Assembly (NCBI RefSeq): GCF_001279585.1
Contig: NZ_LGEC01000087.1
Span: 1 to 64,000 of the forward strand
Reading direction: 5' to 3'
Length of the DNA stretch: 64,000 bases
Source: Nocardiopsis sp. NRRL B-16309
GTDB taxonomy: Bacteria; Actinomycetota; Actinomycetes; Streptosporangiales; Streptosporangiaceae
The position numbers and the translations under genes are program-made. The notes below the pieces were generated by a model. It searched no databases. It saw only the letters and a list, made by a program, of their open reading frames with translations, and had not been told where the DNA came from. Shown here piece by piece: positions 28,756 to 37,821 of this stretch (the first letter of the stretch is position 1; each line of letters opens with the position of its first letter).

Positions 28756-29802
28756 GTGAGCGAGCGTGAGCACCCACCACCGCGACCGGGGCAGGCGTGC
28801 GCCGGTGCCCGTCTGCACATCGTCACCGGGAAGGGCGGAACCGGCAAGACCACGGTCGCCGCGGCCCTGGCCACGGCCCTGGCGGCCGACGGCGCCCGGG
28901 TGCTCCTGGTGGAGGTCGAGGGACGCCAGGGCGTCGCCACACTGCTCGACGAGGCCCCGCTGCGCTACGAGGAGCGCGAGCTGGTCTCCGTACCCGGCGG
29001 CGGACGGGTCTTCGTCCTGGCCGCGGACGCCGAGGCCGCCCTCCTGGAGTACCTGGAGATGTTCTACGGCATGCGCCGGGCCGGGCAGGCGCTGAACCGG
29101 TTGGGCGCGGTCGACTTCGCGACCACGATCGCCCCCGGGCTGCGCGACGTCCTGCTCACCGGAAAGGCGACCGAGGCGGTGCGGCGCCGCCGCGGCGGGC
29201 GAGGACGACCCTCGGGAGCGCCGTCCACGGGCCCGTTCCACTACGACGCCGTGGTGATGGACGCCCCGCCCACCGGCAGGATCGCCCAGTTCCTCAACGT
29301 CAACTCCGAGGTGGCGGGGCTGGCCAGGGTCGGGCCGATCCGCAACCACGCGGACAAGGTCATGGAGGTCATCCGCTCCGCCCAGACCCGGGTGCACTTC
29401 GTGACCGTGCTGGAGGAGATGCCCGCGCAGGAGTGCCGGGACGGTGTGGCGGAGATGGCGGCACTGGGGATCGAGGTCGGCATGGTGGTGGTCAACATGG
29501 TGCGCTCACCGCTGCTGGGCGAGGCCGACCTGGCCGCGGCCGTGGACGGCGGGCCCGACGTCGAGGACCTCGCCGCGGGACTCAAGGCGGCGGGGCTGGC
29601 GGACGCCGGCCCGCTCGCCGAGGACCTCGCCGAAGAGGTGCGCGCGCACGCGCTGCGGGTGGCGTTGGAGCGTCGGGTCCGCGCGCGGCTGTCGGACCTG
29701 GGGCACCCGCTGGTGGAGCTGCCGCTGGTGGAGGGCGGGGTCGGCCGCGCCGCGCTCGACGGCCTCGCCCGGCACCTGACCTCGCAGGGGGTGAGCCGAT
29801 GA
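28756..29802 (+). CDS. ArsA-like P-loop ATPase, first of pair
   Basis: 348 residues. Deviant Walker A GKGGTGKTT (25-33), VVMDAPPTGRI in the middle and a long helical C-terminus place it in the ArsA/Get3 family (Rv3679-like). In mycobacteria the pair forms a heteromeric ATPase for metabolic use of varied carbon sources. The start is GTG at 28756, with TAGACT ending 7 nt before it, so the mRNA is probably leaderless. It overlaps the next gene by four bases. Confidence 0.85.
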   Translation: MSEREHPPPRPGQACAGARLHIVTGKGGTGKTTVAAALATALAADGARVLLVEVEGRQGVATLLDEAPLRYEERELVSVPGGGRVFVLAADAEAALLEYLEMFYGMRRAGQALNRLGAVDFATTIAPGLRDVLLTGKATEAVRRRRGGRGRPSGAPSTGPFHYDAVVMDAPPTGRIAQFLNVNSEVAGLARVGPIRNHADKVMEVIRSAQTRVHFVTVLEEMPAQECRDGVAEMAALGIEVGMVVVNMVRSPLLGEADLAAAVDGGPDVEDLAAGLKAAGLADAGPLAEDLAEEVRAHALRVALERRVRARLSDLGHPLVELPLVEGGVGRAALDGLARHLTSQGVSR

Positions 29803-31001
29803 CCGGCTCAGCGGACGACTCCGACCGCGGGACGAGCCGTGGCGTCGACGGCGCGCTCCGGCGGGCGCTGGACACCGACGCGCTCCTGGACGATCCGGGG
29901 ACGCGGATCGTCGTGTGCTGCGGGTCGGGCGGTGTCGGCAAGACGACCACCGCCGCGGCCCTCGGACTGCGCGCCGCGGAGCGCGGGCGCCGGGCCGTGG
30001 TGATCACGGTCGACCCCGCCCGGCGGCTGGCCCAGTCCATGGGGCTGGAGTCGCTGGACAACACACCGCGTCCGGTGCCCCTGCCGGACGGGGCGCGGGG
30101 CAGCATGCACGCGATGATGCTCGACATGAAGCGGACCTTCGACGAGGTCGTCAGGGAGCACGCCGACCCCGAGCGCGCCCGGCAGATCCTGGCCAACCCC
30201 TTCTACCAGACGCTCTCCACGAGCTTCTCCGGCACGCAGGAGTACATGGCCATGGAGAAGCTGGGGCAGCTGCGCCAGTCCGGCGAGTGGGACCTGATCG
30301 TCGTGGACACCCCGCCCAGCCGGTCGGCGCTGGACTTCCTGGACGCCCCCAAGCGGCTCGGACGGTTCCTGGACGGACGGCTGATCCGGTTCCTGAGCAC
30401 ACCCGCGAGCACAGGCGCCTTCCGGCTGCTGGGCGCGGGGTTCAACCTCATGACGTCGGCGATCGGCAAGATCGTGGGCGCCCAGTTCCTCGACGACCTG
30501 CGCTCCTTCGTCTCCGCGTTCGACACGGTGTTCGGCGGGTTCCAGGAGCGCGCCGAGCGCACGTACCGGCTGCTGCGCGCGCCCGGCACGGCGTTCGTGG
30601 TGGTGGCCGTCCCCGACACGGACGCGATGCGCGAGGCCTCCTTCTTCGTGGAGCGCCTGGCCACGGACGCGATGCCGTTGGCGGGCCTGGTCGTCAACCG
30701 TGCCCACCCCCTGCCCGACGGGGCGGCGTCCGGCCTGTCCCGGGACCTGGCCCTGTCGGCGGCCGACGCGCTGGACCGGGCGGGCGACCGGCCGCTGGCC
30801 GCGGCGGCGCTGCGCCTGCACGCCGAGCGGGTGCGCACGCGCGAACGGGAGACGCTGCTGCGGGACCGGATGCTGTCGGGCCACCCCCGGGTCCGGGTGA
30901 CCGAGGTCGCCGCGCTGCCCGAGGACGTGCACGACCTGGACGGCCTGCGGCGGATCGGCGCCGCGTTGGCCGACGCGGGGCAGGGTCGAACGGCGGAGTG
31001 A
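29799..31001 (+). CDS. ArsA-like P-loop ATPase, second of pair
   Basis: 400 residues, Rv3680-like. Walker A GSGGVGKTT (42-50) and a switch-like VDTPPSRSALDFL. It is expected to form a heterodimer with the product of the preceding gene. The ATG overlaps its stop. The end of the operon is followed by the repeat-rich 31002-31293 stretch. Confidence 0.85.
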   Translation: MTGSADDSDRGTSRGVDGALRRALDTDALLDDPGTRIVVCCGSGGVGKTTTAAALGLRAAERGRRAVVITVDPARRLAQSMGLESLDNTPRPVPLPDGARGSMHAMMLDMKRTFDEVVREHADPERARQILANPFYQTLSTSFSGTQEYMAMEKLGQLRQSGEWDLIVVDTPPSRSALDFLDAPKRLGRFLDGRLIRFLSTPASTGAFRLLGAGFNLMTSAIGKIVGAQFLDDLRSFVSAFDTVFGGFQERAERTYRLLRAPGTAFVVVAVPDTDAMREASFFVERLATDAMPLAGLVVNRAHPLPDGAASGLSRDLALSAADALDRAGDRPLAAAALRLHAERVRTRERETLLRDRMLSGHPRVRVTEVAALPEDVHDLDGLRRIGAALADAGQGRTAE

Positions 31002-31118
31002 ACGCGTGGGGCCGCGGGGGTCGGTGCGGCCTGGTGAGGGACACGGGCCGGGGGTTCGGCCGACGTGAGCGCGGACGGGATCGGCCCGCCGACTCGGCCG
31101 GAGAGCCACACGGCGAGG

Positions 31119-31303
31119 GACCGCACACGGCGGCCGGGAGGTCAGGAGGCGCGGGAGCACGGGTAGCGGACCGGGGCCAGGACCGCACATAGCGGGCCGG
31201 GGTCACGGCACGCACGGCGGACCCGAGTCAGAGCCGCACACGGTGGGCCGGGTCGCGGCAGCGCTCGGCGGACCGGACACGGCGGCCGGGAGGTCAGGAG
31301 GCG
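31119..31303. repeat. 33-bp direct repeat around wblA 3' end
   Basis: A 33-bp sequence at 31119-31151 recurs at 31271-31303 with one mismatch, the second copy covering the last codons and stop of wblA. The core is CGGCGGCCGGGAGGTCAGG. Shorter related pieces (CCGCACACGG, GGGCCGGG) lie between. It probably came from a local duplication of the wblA 3' end. Confidence 0.7.
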
Positions 31304-31611
31304 GCGGCCGCGTACTCCTCCGCGTAGCGCGACAGGTCGCCGCCGCCGTCCCGGTGCGCCTCCTCCAGGAGCGGTTGCCAGTCGACGACCGCGGGGTGCT
31401 TGCGCAACAGCGAGCGGCGCTCCCGCTCGGTCATGCCGCCCCAGACCCCGAACTCGACCCTGTTGTCCAGGGCGTCGGCCAGGCACTGGGTGCGCACCGG
31501 GCACTCCTGGCAGATGAGTTTCGCGCTGTTCTGCGCCGCGCCCCGCACGAAGAGGGCGTCAGGGTCCAGGCGGCGGCACAGCGCGCTCTTGGTCCATTGG
31601 TGGGTCCACAT
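31294..31611 (-). CDS. wblA: WblA/WhiB4-like iron-sulfur regulator
   Basis: 105 residues. The four conserved cysteines (Cys12, Cys34, Cys37, Cys43) bind a [4Fe-4S] cluster, and GVWGG (55-59) plus the basic helix ERERRSLLRKH complete the Wbl signature. By synteny next to the ArsA pair and the PBP gene it matches Streptomyces wblA and M. tuberculosis whiB4. The Streptomyces protein represses antibiotic production and controls development. Start chosen with GAAGG four bases upstream. Confidence 0.9.
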   Translation of the reverse strand: MWTHQWTKSALCRRLDPDALFVRGAAQNSAKLICQECPVRTQCLADALDNRVEFGVWGGMTERERRSLLRKHPAVVDWQPLLEEAHRDGGGDLSRYAEEYAAAAS

Positions 31612-32042
31612 GTGTCCTTCTCCCATACGTGAGCACTGGCGTGGCGTGGGGGACTCGTGTGCGTTGGACGGGCGGGGAACGCGGTAGGCTCCGGTCTCTC
31701 GCGCGCGGTGGCTCGTGTGGGGCTCCCGCCTTCCGCCCGTAGTCACGAACGTACGGACACCGAGGCCGCGCCGACAGAACCCGAACGGCCTACTTTCCAT
31801 CTCACTCGTCATGGCCCACTCGGGCCATGGGCGTGGGGCCCGGCACCTCTCCGGAGAGGTCCGGCGGGTCCTCGCACAGCCGAACCGCTCAGCGATCGAG
31901 CTGCGATAACCATGAAAAGATGTTCGAGGTGCACAGTCCGGGTGCACAGTCCGTACGACCGGCGCGGGCGGTTCCTTGCACTCGCTCTCGGTCCGTTCCA
32001 CATCGCACCATTTGCGCGTTCGCGGTCACTTAGTCTGATGGG
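31612..32042. promoter_or_regulatory. wblA / PBP divergent control region
   Basis: 431 bp with strong symmetry elements: hairpin CATGGCCC-actc-GGGCCATG (31810-31829), palindrome ACCTCTCCGGAGAGGT (31845-31860) and a perfect 13-bp tandem repeat GGTGCACAGTCCG x2 (31928-31953). The -10 TAGTCT (32031-32036) ends 7 nt before the PBP GTG. No gene. Confidence 0.6.
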
Positions 32043-34442
32043 GTGGGTCAGGGGACATTGCTTCAACGAATCAGCCAACTCGTCGTCGTCGGCGCCATAG
32101 CGGGTCTTCTCGTTGCCGCGCTGGCACTTCCCGCGATCGGCGGCCTGGGGATCACCGCGCGTAACGTCGCGAGTGGATTCCTGGACATGCCCGGAAACCT
32201 GGAGACACCGCCTCCCCCCCAACGCTCGACGATCTACGACAGCGAGGGCGGTGTCATCGCCGAGATCTTCGACCAGAACCGCGAGATCGTCGAGATCGAG
32301 GACGTCTCGCCGGTGATGATCGACGCGATCCTCGCCATCGAGGACGCCAGCTTCTACGAACACGGCGGCCTGGACGTGGCGGGCACGCTGCGCGCGGCCG
32401 TGCGCACCCTGGGCGGAAACACCCAGGGCGCCTCCTCCATCACCCAGCAGTACGTGAAGAACGTGCAGATCGAGGCGGCCACCTCGCAGGAGGAGCTGGA
32501 CGAGGCCCGCGAGGAGACGATCGCGCGCAAGATCCGCGAACTGCGGTACGCGATCGCGCTCGAACAGCGCATGGAGAAGGACGAGATCCTCGAGGGCTAC
32601 CTCAACATCGCCTACTTCAGCGACGGGGCCTACGGCGTGGAGTCGGCGGCCCAGCACTTCTTCCAGGTCCCGGCCAGCGAACTGGAGCTGCACCAGGCCG
32701 CCACGATCGCGGGCCTGGTCCGCTACCCCTACCTCTACAACCCCCGGTTCTTCCCCGAACAGACCATCGAGCGCCGCAACGTCGTGCTCGACCGCATGGT
32801 CTCCACGGGTGCCATCACCGAGGCCGAGGCCGAGGAGGCCAAGACCGAGGACATGGACCTGGACCTGGACACCCCGCCCAACGGGTGCGTGCCCAGCGAC
32901 CAGCCGTTCTTCTGCGACTACGTCGTCCAGGAGATCGAACAGGACGAGGCCTTCGGTCCCAGCGAGACCGAGCGGGCGCGCTGGCTGCGCACGGCCGGGC
33001 TGGAGATCCACACCACGCTCGACCCGCAGACCCAGGAGTCCGGCCAGGAAGCCGTCGACAAGTGGGTACCGCGCGAGAACGAGTCGCGCAAGGTGGCGGC
33101 CGAGGTCGTCATCGAGCCGGGCAGCGGCCAGATCCTGGGCATGGTGCAGAGCCGCAACTACGGCCCGGACGAGAGCAAGATCGGCGAGACGTCCATCAAC
33201 TTCGCCACCGACGCCGACCGGGGCGGCAGCAGCGGGTTCCAGGCCGGATCGACGTTCAAGGCGATCACCCTGGCGACCGCGCTGGACAAGGGCATGCCCT
33301 ACAGCACCTCGTTCCCCTCGCCGGCCTCGGTGTCGGTGTCCGGACAGCGATCGTGCAACGGCGGCACCCTCTCGACGTGGTCGCCGAGCAACGCCGGCGA
33401 CAGCAACGAGGGCGTGCACAACATGGTGTCGGGCACCAAGGCCTCGTCCAACACCTTCTTCGCCCAGCTCCAGCGCCGGGCGGGGATCTGCGACGTCATG
33501 CAGATGGCCGAGCGCCTGGGCCTCAAGCGGGCCGACGGCACCCTGTTCACGGAGAACCCGAACTCGCTGGCCAACAGCAGCTTCACGCTGGGCAGTGAGG
33601 AGGTCTCCCCGCTTCGGGTGGCCAACGCCTACGCGACCTTCGCCTCCGGCGGCGTCTACTGCGAGCCGCAGGCCATCACCCGGATCGAGGACCGCCAGGC
33701 GGGCACCACGATCGAGATGGAACCGGAGTGCGAGCGGGTCATCGACGAGGACGTGGCCCACGGCGTCACGTACCTGCTGTCGCAGACGTTCAACGGCGGC
33801 ACCACCACCGGACTGGGCATCGGCCGACCGGCGTTCGCCAAGACCGGCACCACCGACGGATCGGCGGCGGCCTGGTTCGCCGGCGGCACCCCGACGATGG
33901 CCAGTGCCGTGTTCGTCGGCGACCCGCGCGGCCCCCAGCAGTACCCGCTGCGCAACGTCACCATCGGCGACCGCTACTACGGGGTGGTCTACGGGGCGAC
34001 GATCCCCGGCCCGATCTGGCAGGAGACCATGCAGGGCGCCCATGAGGGGCTGGAGACGGAGAACCTGCCCCCGTCCCCGTCGAAGTTCGGTTCCACGTCG
34101 GCACCACGCCAACCCGAGCCCGAGGACGACGCGAGTCCGGCCAGTGACCCCGGTGGCGTTCCCGACGTCATCGGTGAGTCCGAGGCGGCCGCGGTGTCGG
34201 CTCTGGAGTCGGCGGGCTACACGGTCAACGTCTCCGGGACGCCGATCCGCTCGGCCGAGCCCGAGGGCACGGTGGCCGCGGTCAACCCCGACCCCGGGAC
34301 CCGCCTGCCGGAGGGTGCCACGGTCAACGTGTTCCTGAGCAGCGGCGGCGGGAGCGCGGACGGGCCGTCGGACGGTTCGGACGAGGAGTGGATGCCGGTG
34401 GTCCCGGCGACATCCCTCGGCCGGGAGGACGACACCCAGTAG
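32043..34442 (+). CDS. ponA2: class A penicillin-binding protein with PASTA domain
   Basis: 799 residues. N-terminal membrane anchor, GT51 transglycosylase (catalytic Glu100 in EDASFYEHGG), transpeptidase with Ser403-x-x-Lys406 (GSTFK), SSN and KTGT (600-603), then one C-terminal PASTA domain (about 703-768). It builds peptidoglycan. Ortholog by position of Rv3682 ponA2. GTG start with TAGTCT -10 directly upstream, so a leaderless mRNA is likely. A perfect 15-bp-arm terminator follows. Confidence 0.92.
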   Translation: MGQGTLLQRISQLVVVGAIAGLLVAALALPAIGGLGITARNVASGFLDMPGNLETPPPPQRSTIYDSEGGVIAEIFDQNREIVEIEDVSPVMIDAILAIEDASFYEHGGLDVAGTLRAAVRTLGGNTQGASSITQQYVKNVQIEAATSQEELDEAREETIARKIRELRYAIALEQRMEKDEILEGYLNIAYFSDGAYGVESAAQHFFQVPASELELHQAATIAGLVRYPYLYNPRFFPEQTIERRNVVLDRMVSTGAITEAEAEEAKTEDMDLDLDTPPNGCVPSDQPFFCDYVVQEIEQDEAFGPSETERARWLRTAGLEIHTTLDPQTQESGQEAVDKWVPRENESRKVAAEVVIEPGSGQILGMVQSRNYGPDESKIGETSINFATDADRGGSSGFQAGSTFKAITLATALDKGMPYSTSFPSPASVSVSGQRSCNGGTLSTWSPSNAGDSNEGVHNMVSGTKASSNTFFAQLQRRAGICDVMQMAERLGLKRADGTLFTENPNSLANSSFTLGSEEVSPLRVANAYATFASGGVYCEPQAITRIEDRQAGTTIEMEPECERVIDEDVAHGVTYLLSQTFNGGTTTGLGIGRPAFAKTGTTDGSAAAWFAGGTPTMASAVFVGDPRGPQQYPLRNVTIGDRYYGVVYGATIPGPIWQETMQGAHEGLETENLPPSPSKFGSTSAPRQPEPEDDASPASDPGGVPDVIGESEAAAVSALESAGYTVNVSGTPIRSAEPEGTVAAVNPDPGTRLPEGATVNVFLSSGGGSADGPSDGSDEEWMPVVPATSLGREDDTQ

Positions 34443-34451
34443 GACATGACG

Positions 34452-34482
34452 AAGGGGCGGCGGTGTGACACCGCCGCCCCTT
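34452..34482 (+). terminator. ponA2 terminator
   Basis: Perfect inverted repeat with 15-bp arms around a single central base (34467), followed by TTTCGTT. Very stable hairpin ten bases after the stop codon. Confidence 0.9.
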
Positions 34483-34513
34483 TCGTTGTGCCAGGGGGCC
34501 GTGGGACCGGCCG

Positions 34514-34614
34514 GTGGGCCTTGGGGCCGGTGGGGCTGGTGGGCCAGTGGGGCTTGGGGGTCCGTGGGCCTTGGGCCCGGTGGGGCTGGTTGGGCCAGTG
34601 GGGTTGACGGTCCC
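34514..34614. repeat. G-rich 50-bp tandem duplication
   Basis: Two imperfect copies (34514-34563 and 34564-34614) starting GTGGGCCTTGG and sharing CCGGTGGGGCTGG and GGGCCAGTGGGG. The block continues in a similar G-run style to 34660. The plus strand is dense in GGG/GGGG runs, so quadruplex formation is possible. Confidence 0.7.
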
Positions 34615-34658
34615 AAAGGCTCGTGAGGCCGGTAGGGCCGTTCAGGCGGGTGGGGCCG

Positions 34659-35111
34659 TCAGGCCAGGCGCTTCTTGACCTCGGCGGCCACCCGCGAGCC
34701 CTCGGCCAGGCCGGCGACCTTCGGGTTGAGGACCTTCATGACCTTGCCCATCTCCTTCATGCCGGAGGCACCGGTCTCGGCGACGGCGGCGTCCACGAGC
34801 CCGGCCAGCTCCTCGTCCGTGAGCTGCTTGGGCAGGTAGTCGGCGATGATGTCGCTCTCGGCGCGCTCGTTGGCGGCGTCCTCGGTACGCCCGCCCTTCT
34901 CGAAGGCCTCGGCAGCCTCGCGGCGCTTCTTGGTCTCGCGGACCAGCACCTTGGTGACCTCGTCGTCGTCGAGGGCGCGCTGGGCGGACCCGGCGGTCTC
35001 CTCGGTGGCGATGGCGGCCAGCACCATCCGCAGGGTGCCGGTGCGCACCTTGTCACGCGCCTTCATGGCGGTGGTCAGGTCGGATTTGAGGCGGGCTTTG
35101 AGTTCGGACAT
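34659..35111 (-). CDS. YqeY/GatB-related protein
   Basis: 150 residues, complete YqeY family: SELKARLKSDLTTAMKARDK at the N-terminus and MGKVMKVLNPKVAG near the end. Related to the tail domain of GatB; function in bacteria is unclear. A leaderless start is likely: TAGGAT ends 7-8 nt before the ATG chosen (MSELKAR). An ATG two codons earlier is possible. Confidence 0.88.
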   Translation of the reverse strand: MSELKARLKSDLTTAMKARDKVRTGTLRMVLAAIATEETAGSAQRALDDDEVTKVLVRETKKRREAAEAFEKGGRTEDAANERAESDIIADYLPKQLTDEELAGLVDAAVAETGASGMKEMGKVMKVLNPKVAGLAEGSRVAAEVKKRLA

Positions 35112-35211
35112 GACCATGATCCTACGGCCGGCGAGGACGGGCGGACCAACCGTTTGTGCACGGCGTCGCCACGGATCTGAGACGATCAGTCGACAACGAA
35201 GGAGAGGGCGG

Positions 35212-36135
35212 ATGGGCACCGACAACAGACGACTCCTGCGCCGCGTGGGGCGCGCGGCCGCCGTGACCGGCGCCGTCGGGGTGGCCGGTCTGGCCTACGC
35301 CTCGGTCGTGGAGCGCAACTGGTTCCGACTGCGCCGCTATGAACTGCCGCTGTTGCCGCCGGGGAGCCCGCGGCTGCGCGTGCTGCACCTGTCCGACGCG
35401 CACCTGACGCCCGGGCGGCGGATGCTCATCGACTGGATCCGCGGCCTGGAGGCCTACGAACCGGATCTGGTGGTCAACACGGGCGACTCCTTGGCCCACC
35501 CGGACGCGGTGGAACCGTTCATCGACGCCCTGGGGCCGCTGCTGGACCGGCCGGGCGCGTTCGTGTACGGGTCGAACGACATGTTCTCGCCCCAGCTGAA
35601 GAACCCGGCGCGCTACCTGTGGCGGACCAGCAAGAACGACTACAACAAGCGCCGAGTACCGGATCTGCCCTGGCGCGAGCTCGGCGCGGCCATGAGCTCG
35701 GCGGGCTGGCTGGACCTGAACAACCGCAAGGGATCGCTGAAGGCGGGCGTCCTCGACGTCGCCCTGGCGGGCGTGCACGACTCGCACATCAAGCTCGACC
35801 GGTACGACGCGATCGCGGGACCGGCGGACCCGGCGGCGGACATCCGACTCGGCGTTCTGCACTCACCTGAGCCCGCCAACCTCGACCGCTTCGCGGCCGA
35901 CGGCTACCAGCTCCTCCTCGCGGGGCACACGCACGGGGGGCAGCTGTGCCTGCCGTTCTACGGAACCCTGGTCACCAACTGCGGCATCGACCGGCGCCGC
36001 GCGTGGGGGCTGCACGAGTACGACGACGCGTGGCTGCACGTGTCCGGCGGCCTGGGCACCTCGCCGTACGCCCCGGTGCGCTTCTGCTGCCGCCCGGAGG
36101 CGTCCCTGCTCGACCTCGTCCCGGCGGCGGACTGA
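35212..36135 (+). CDS. membrane-associated metallophosphoesterase
   Basis: 307 residues with an N-terminal hydrophobic segment (about 14-31), then calcineurin-like motifs HLSDAHL, VNTGDS, GSND and LAGHTHGGQ. A metallophosphoesterase of the YkuE/Rv3683 type, positioned as in M. tuberculosis after the PBP and YqeY genes. Substrate unknown. GGAG site upstream of the ATG. It is the last backbone gene before the tRNA and the element. Confidence 0.85.
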   Translation: MGTDNRRLLRRVGRAAAVTGAVGVAGLAYASVVERNWFRLRRYELPLLPPGSPRLRVLHLSDAHLTPGRRMLIDWIRGLEAYEPDLVVNTGDSLAHPDAVEPFIDALGPLLDRPGAFVYGSNDMFSPQLKNPARYLWRTSKNDYNKRRVPDLPWRELGAAMSSAGWLDLNNRKGSLKAGVLDVALAGVHDSHIKLDRYDAIAGPADPAADIRLGVLHSPEPANLDRFAADGYQLLLAGHTHGGQLCLPFYGTLVTNCGIDRRRAWGLHEYDDAWLHVSGGLGTSPYAPVRFCCRPEASLLDLVPAAD

Positions 36136-36208
36136 TCCTCCCGGCGGCCCGCCCCTAAATCAGGTGCGCGAGCACTCCACACGTCCGCTAGACTTGGGGA
36201 CGTTGCTT

Positions 36209-36282
36209 CGGGGTGTAGCGCAGCTTGGCAGCGCGCTTCGTTCGGGACGAAGAGGTCGTGGGTTCAAATCCCGCCACCCCGA
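36209..36282 (+). tRNA. tRNA-Pro (anticodon CGG)
   Basis: Folds as a tRNA: acceptor CGGGGTG (36209-36215) pairs with CACCCCG (36275-36281), anticodon loop TTCGGGA gives CGG at positions 34-36, and T arm GGTTCAAATCC is present. CCA is not encoded. Its 3' half is the attachment site of the integrative element. Confidence 0.95.
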
Positions 36283-36287
36283 CTGGG
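36249..36287 (+). repeat. attL of integrative element (39 bp)
   Basis: The 39 bp from the anticodon-stem 3' side to five bases past the tRNA end recur identically at 48973-49011. The flanking bases differ on both sides, which sets the ends. This is the core where int recombines and it keeps the tRNA intact. Confidence 0.95.
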
Positions 36288-36331
36288 CACCCGTTCTTCG
36301 TTTTCCAGGCATGGAGCCCTCAGGGCCGCAG

Positions 36332-36351
36332 TGCACATTCATTGCACATGG
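36332..36351 (+). promoter_or_regulatory. left integrase arm-site candidate
   Basis: TGCACATTCATTGCACATGG, a direct repeat of TGCACAT, 45 bp inside attL. The same 20-mer with one change lies inside attR at 48849-48868, in the same orientation. Confidence 0.6.
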
Positions 36352-36384
36352 TGGGGGTCGTGGGCCGGATGGTCGGTCCGCCGG

Positions 36385-37584
36385 TCAGGCCGCGAGCACC
36401 CGCAGTCGGGCCGCGTCCATCGCTTCGGCCACCTCGTCCAGGCGGTCGGGGAACAGGTGCCCGTACCGGTCCAGGGTCATGGTCGCGGTGGCGTGCCCGA
36501 GCATCGCTTGCACGACCTTGACGTCAGCGCCGGCCGCGATGGCGAGTGACGCGGCGGTGTGCCGGAGCTTGTGCGGCGTCAGACCCATCCCGTCGAGCCC
36601 AGCGGCCTTGAGTGCCTTGCCGAACTCCCGGTTTCGCCAGTTGCGCAGCCGCACCTCTGTCCCCCGCTTGGTGGTGAACACGAGCGCCGAGTCCGACCGC
36701 CCCTGCACGAGGGGAAGCAGCTCGGCGACGAGGGACCTGGGAATGGGCACGGTCCGACTCTTGCCCGTCTTGGGCGACTGTTCGACCAGCTTGCCTTCCA
36801 CCTCGGCGAAGGCCGTCACGATCCGGATGCGCCGTGTCTCCAGATCCACCCTGCCGACCCGCAGCGCGGCGGCTTCGTTGAAGCGCAGGCCCGTGTAGGC
36901 GAGAAGGAGGATGAGCGGCCGGTTGATGTTCGCGGCGGCGGCGATCTGGCCGTACTTGGTCCGCAGCGATCCGGCCGCGTCCGCCAGCGCCTCCACCTGG
37001 AGGTGATCGAGGTAGACGTGTTCGGCCTCACTCGGTTTCGGTAGCGGGACCCCGCGTGCGGGATTGGCCGGGAGGCGGCGTGGCACGCACCATTCGAGAA
37101 CCATGGAGAGAACGCCGTAGGCGTGCCGGGTCTGTGAGGCTCCCAGATTGGCGCCGCCCTCGTCCCGCGGCTTCTGGAGTTCGGCCACCCACACGGCGAC
37201 GTCCTCGGAGTACACCCCCGAGATCGGAAGCTCTCCCCAGCGAGGCAACACGTGCGCGTCCAGGAGGCCCCGGTACTTCCACCAGGTCGATCGCTTGATG
37301 TCGGTGCGCGTGCTCAGCCACTTCTCAGCCATCTCGGCCAGGGTGACCTTGGCGTCGTGAGGGTTGCGATAGCTGCCCTCGTGCAGGCTGTTCTCGATCT
37401 CGGTCTGCTTCTTCTCGGCGTCCGGCTTCTTCTTGAACGTGCCACCGCTCTTGATCCGGCCGGAGGGATCGTAATAGCGGACCATCCAGCGCGCGGGAGG
37501 CGTGCGCTTGGTCGCCTTGGCCTTCTTCACCGCCTCCACGTATGCCTTGTCCTTGGTGCGGTCGTAGACCCACGCACGAGCCAT
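36385..37584 (-). CDS. int: tyrosine integrase
   Basis: 399 residues. Core catalytic signatures are seen: Arg in AYTGLRFNEAA, His-x-x-Arg in HKLRHTAA, His in LGHATATMT and a Tyr in LDRYGHLF. The N-terminal part has an arm-binding-type fold (RWMVRYYDPSGR). It recombines attP with the tRNA-Pro site. Stop lies about 100 bp from the att repeat. ATG with a GAGAGG site, 27 bp after xis, so int follows rep and xis in one leftward operon. Confidence 0.93.
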   Translation of the reverse strand: MARAWVYDRTKDKAYVEAVKKAKATKRTPPARWMVRYYDPSGRIKSGGTFKKKPDAEKKQTEIENSLHEGSYRNPHDAKVTLAEMAEKWLSTRTDIKRSTWWKYRGLLDAHVLPRWGELPISGVYSEDVAVWVAELQKPRDEGGANLGASQTRHAYGVLSMVLEWCVPRRLPANPARGVPLPKPSEAEHVYLDHLQVEALADAAGSLRTKYGQIAAAANINRPLILLLAYTGLRFNEAAALRVGRVDLETRRIRIVTAFAEVEGKLVEQSPKTGKSRTVPIPRSLVAELLPLVQGRSDSALVFTTKRGTEVRLRNWRNREFGKALKAAGLDGMGLTPHKLRHTAASLAIAAGADVKVVQAMLGHATATMTLDRYGHLFPDRLDEVAEAMDAARLRVLAA

Positions 37585-37611
37585 GGGGAGTGTTCCTCTC
37601 GGGGGTTGGGA

Positions 37612-37821
37612 TTACTGGGATCGGACCCAGGCACGGACCTCAGCGGGCACGTAGCGGACGTAGCGACCGACCCGGTATGAGGGAGGACCGTCGCCCTTGT
37701 ACCGCCATTCGTAGAGCGTTTTCGGGGGAACGCGGAGATAGGCGGCGGCATCCTTGACCGACCACAGGACGTCGGCCCGACGCTGTTCGGGAACGTCCAC
37801 ACGGGCCGTCGCTGCACTCAT
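37612..37821 (-). CDS. xis: excisionase
   Basis: 69 residues, helix-turn-helix of the MerR/excisionase type: WSVKDAAAYLRVPPKTLYEW and GRYVRYVPAEVRAW. It directs excision with int. Its ATG overlaps the repSA stop (ATGA), matching the pSAM2 order rep-xis-int. Confidence 0.9.
   Translation of the reverse strand: MSAATARVDVPEQRRADVLWSVKDAAAYLRVPPKTLYEWRYKGDGPPSYRVGRYVRYVPAEVRAWVRSQ

Noticed and set aside
31809..34616. 935-codon minus-strand frame opposite the PBP
   Set aside because: Shadow of ponA2; low-complexity composition, no start with a ribosome site.
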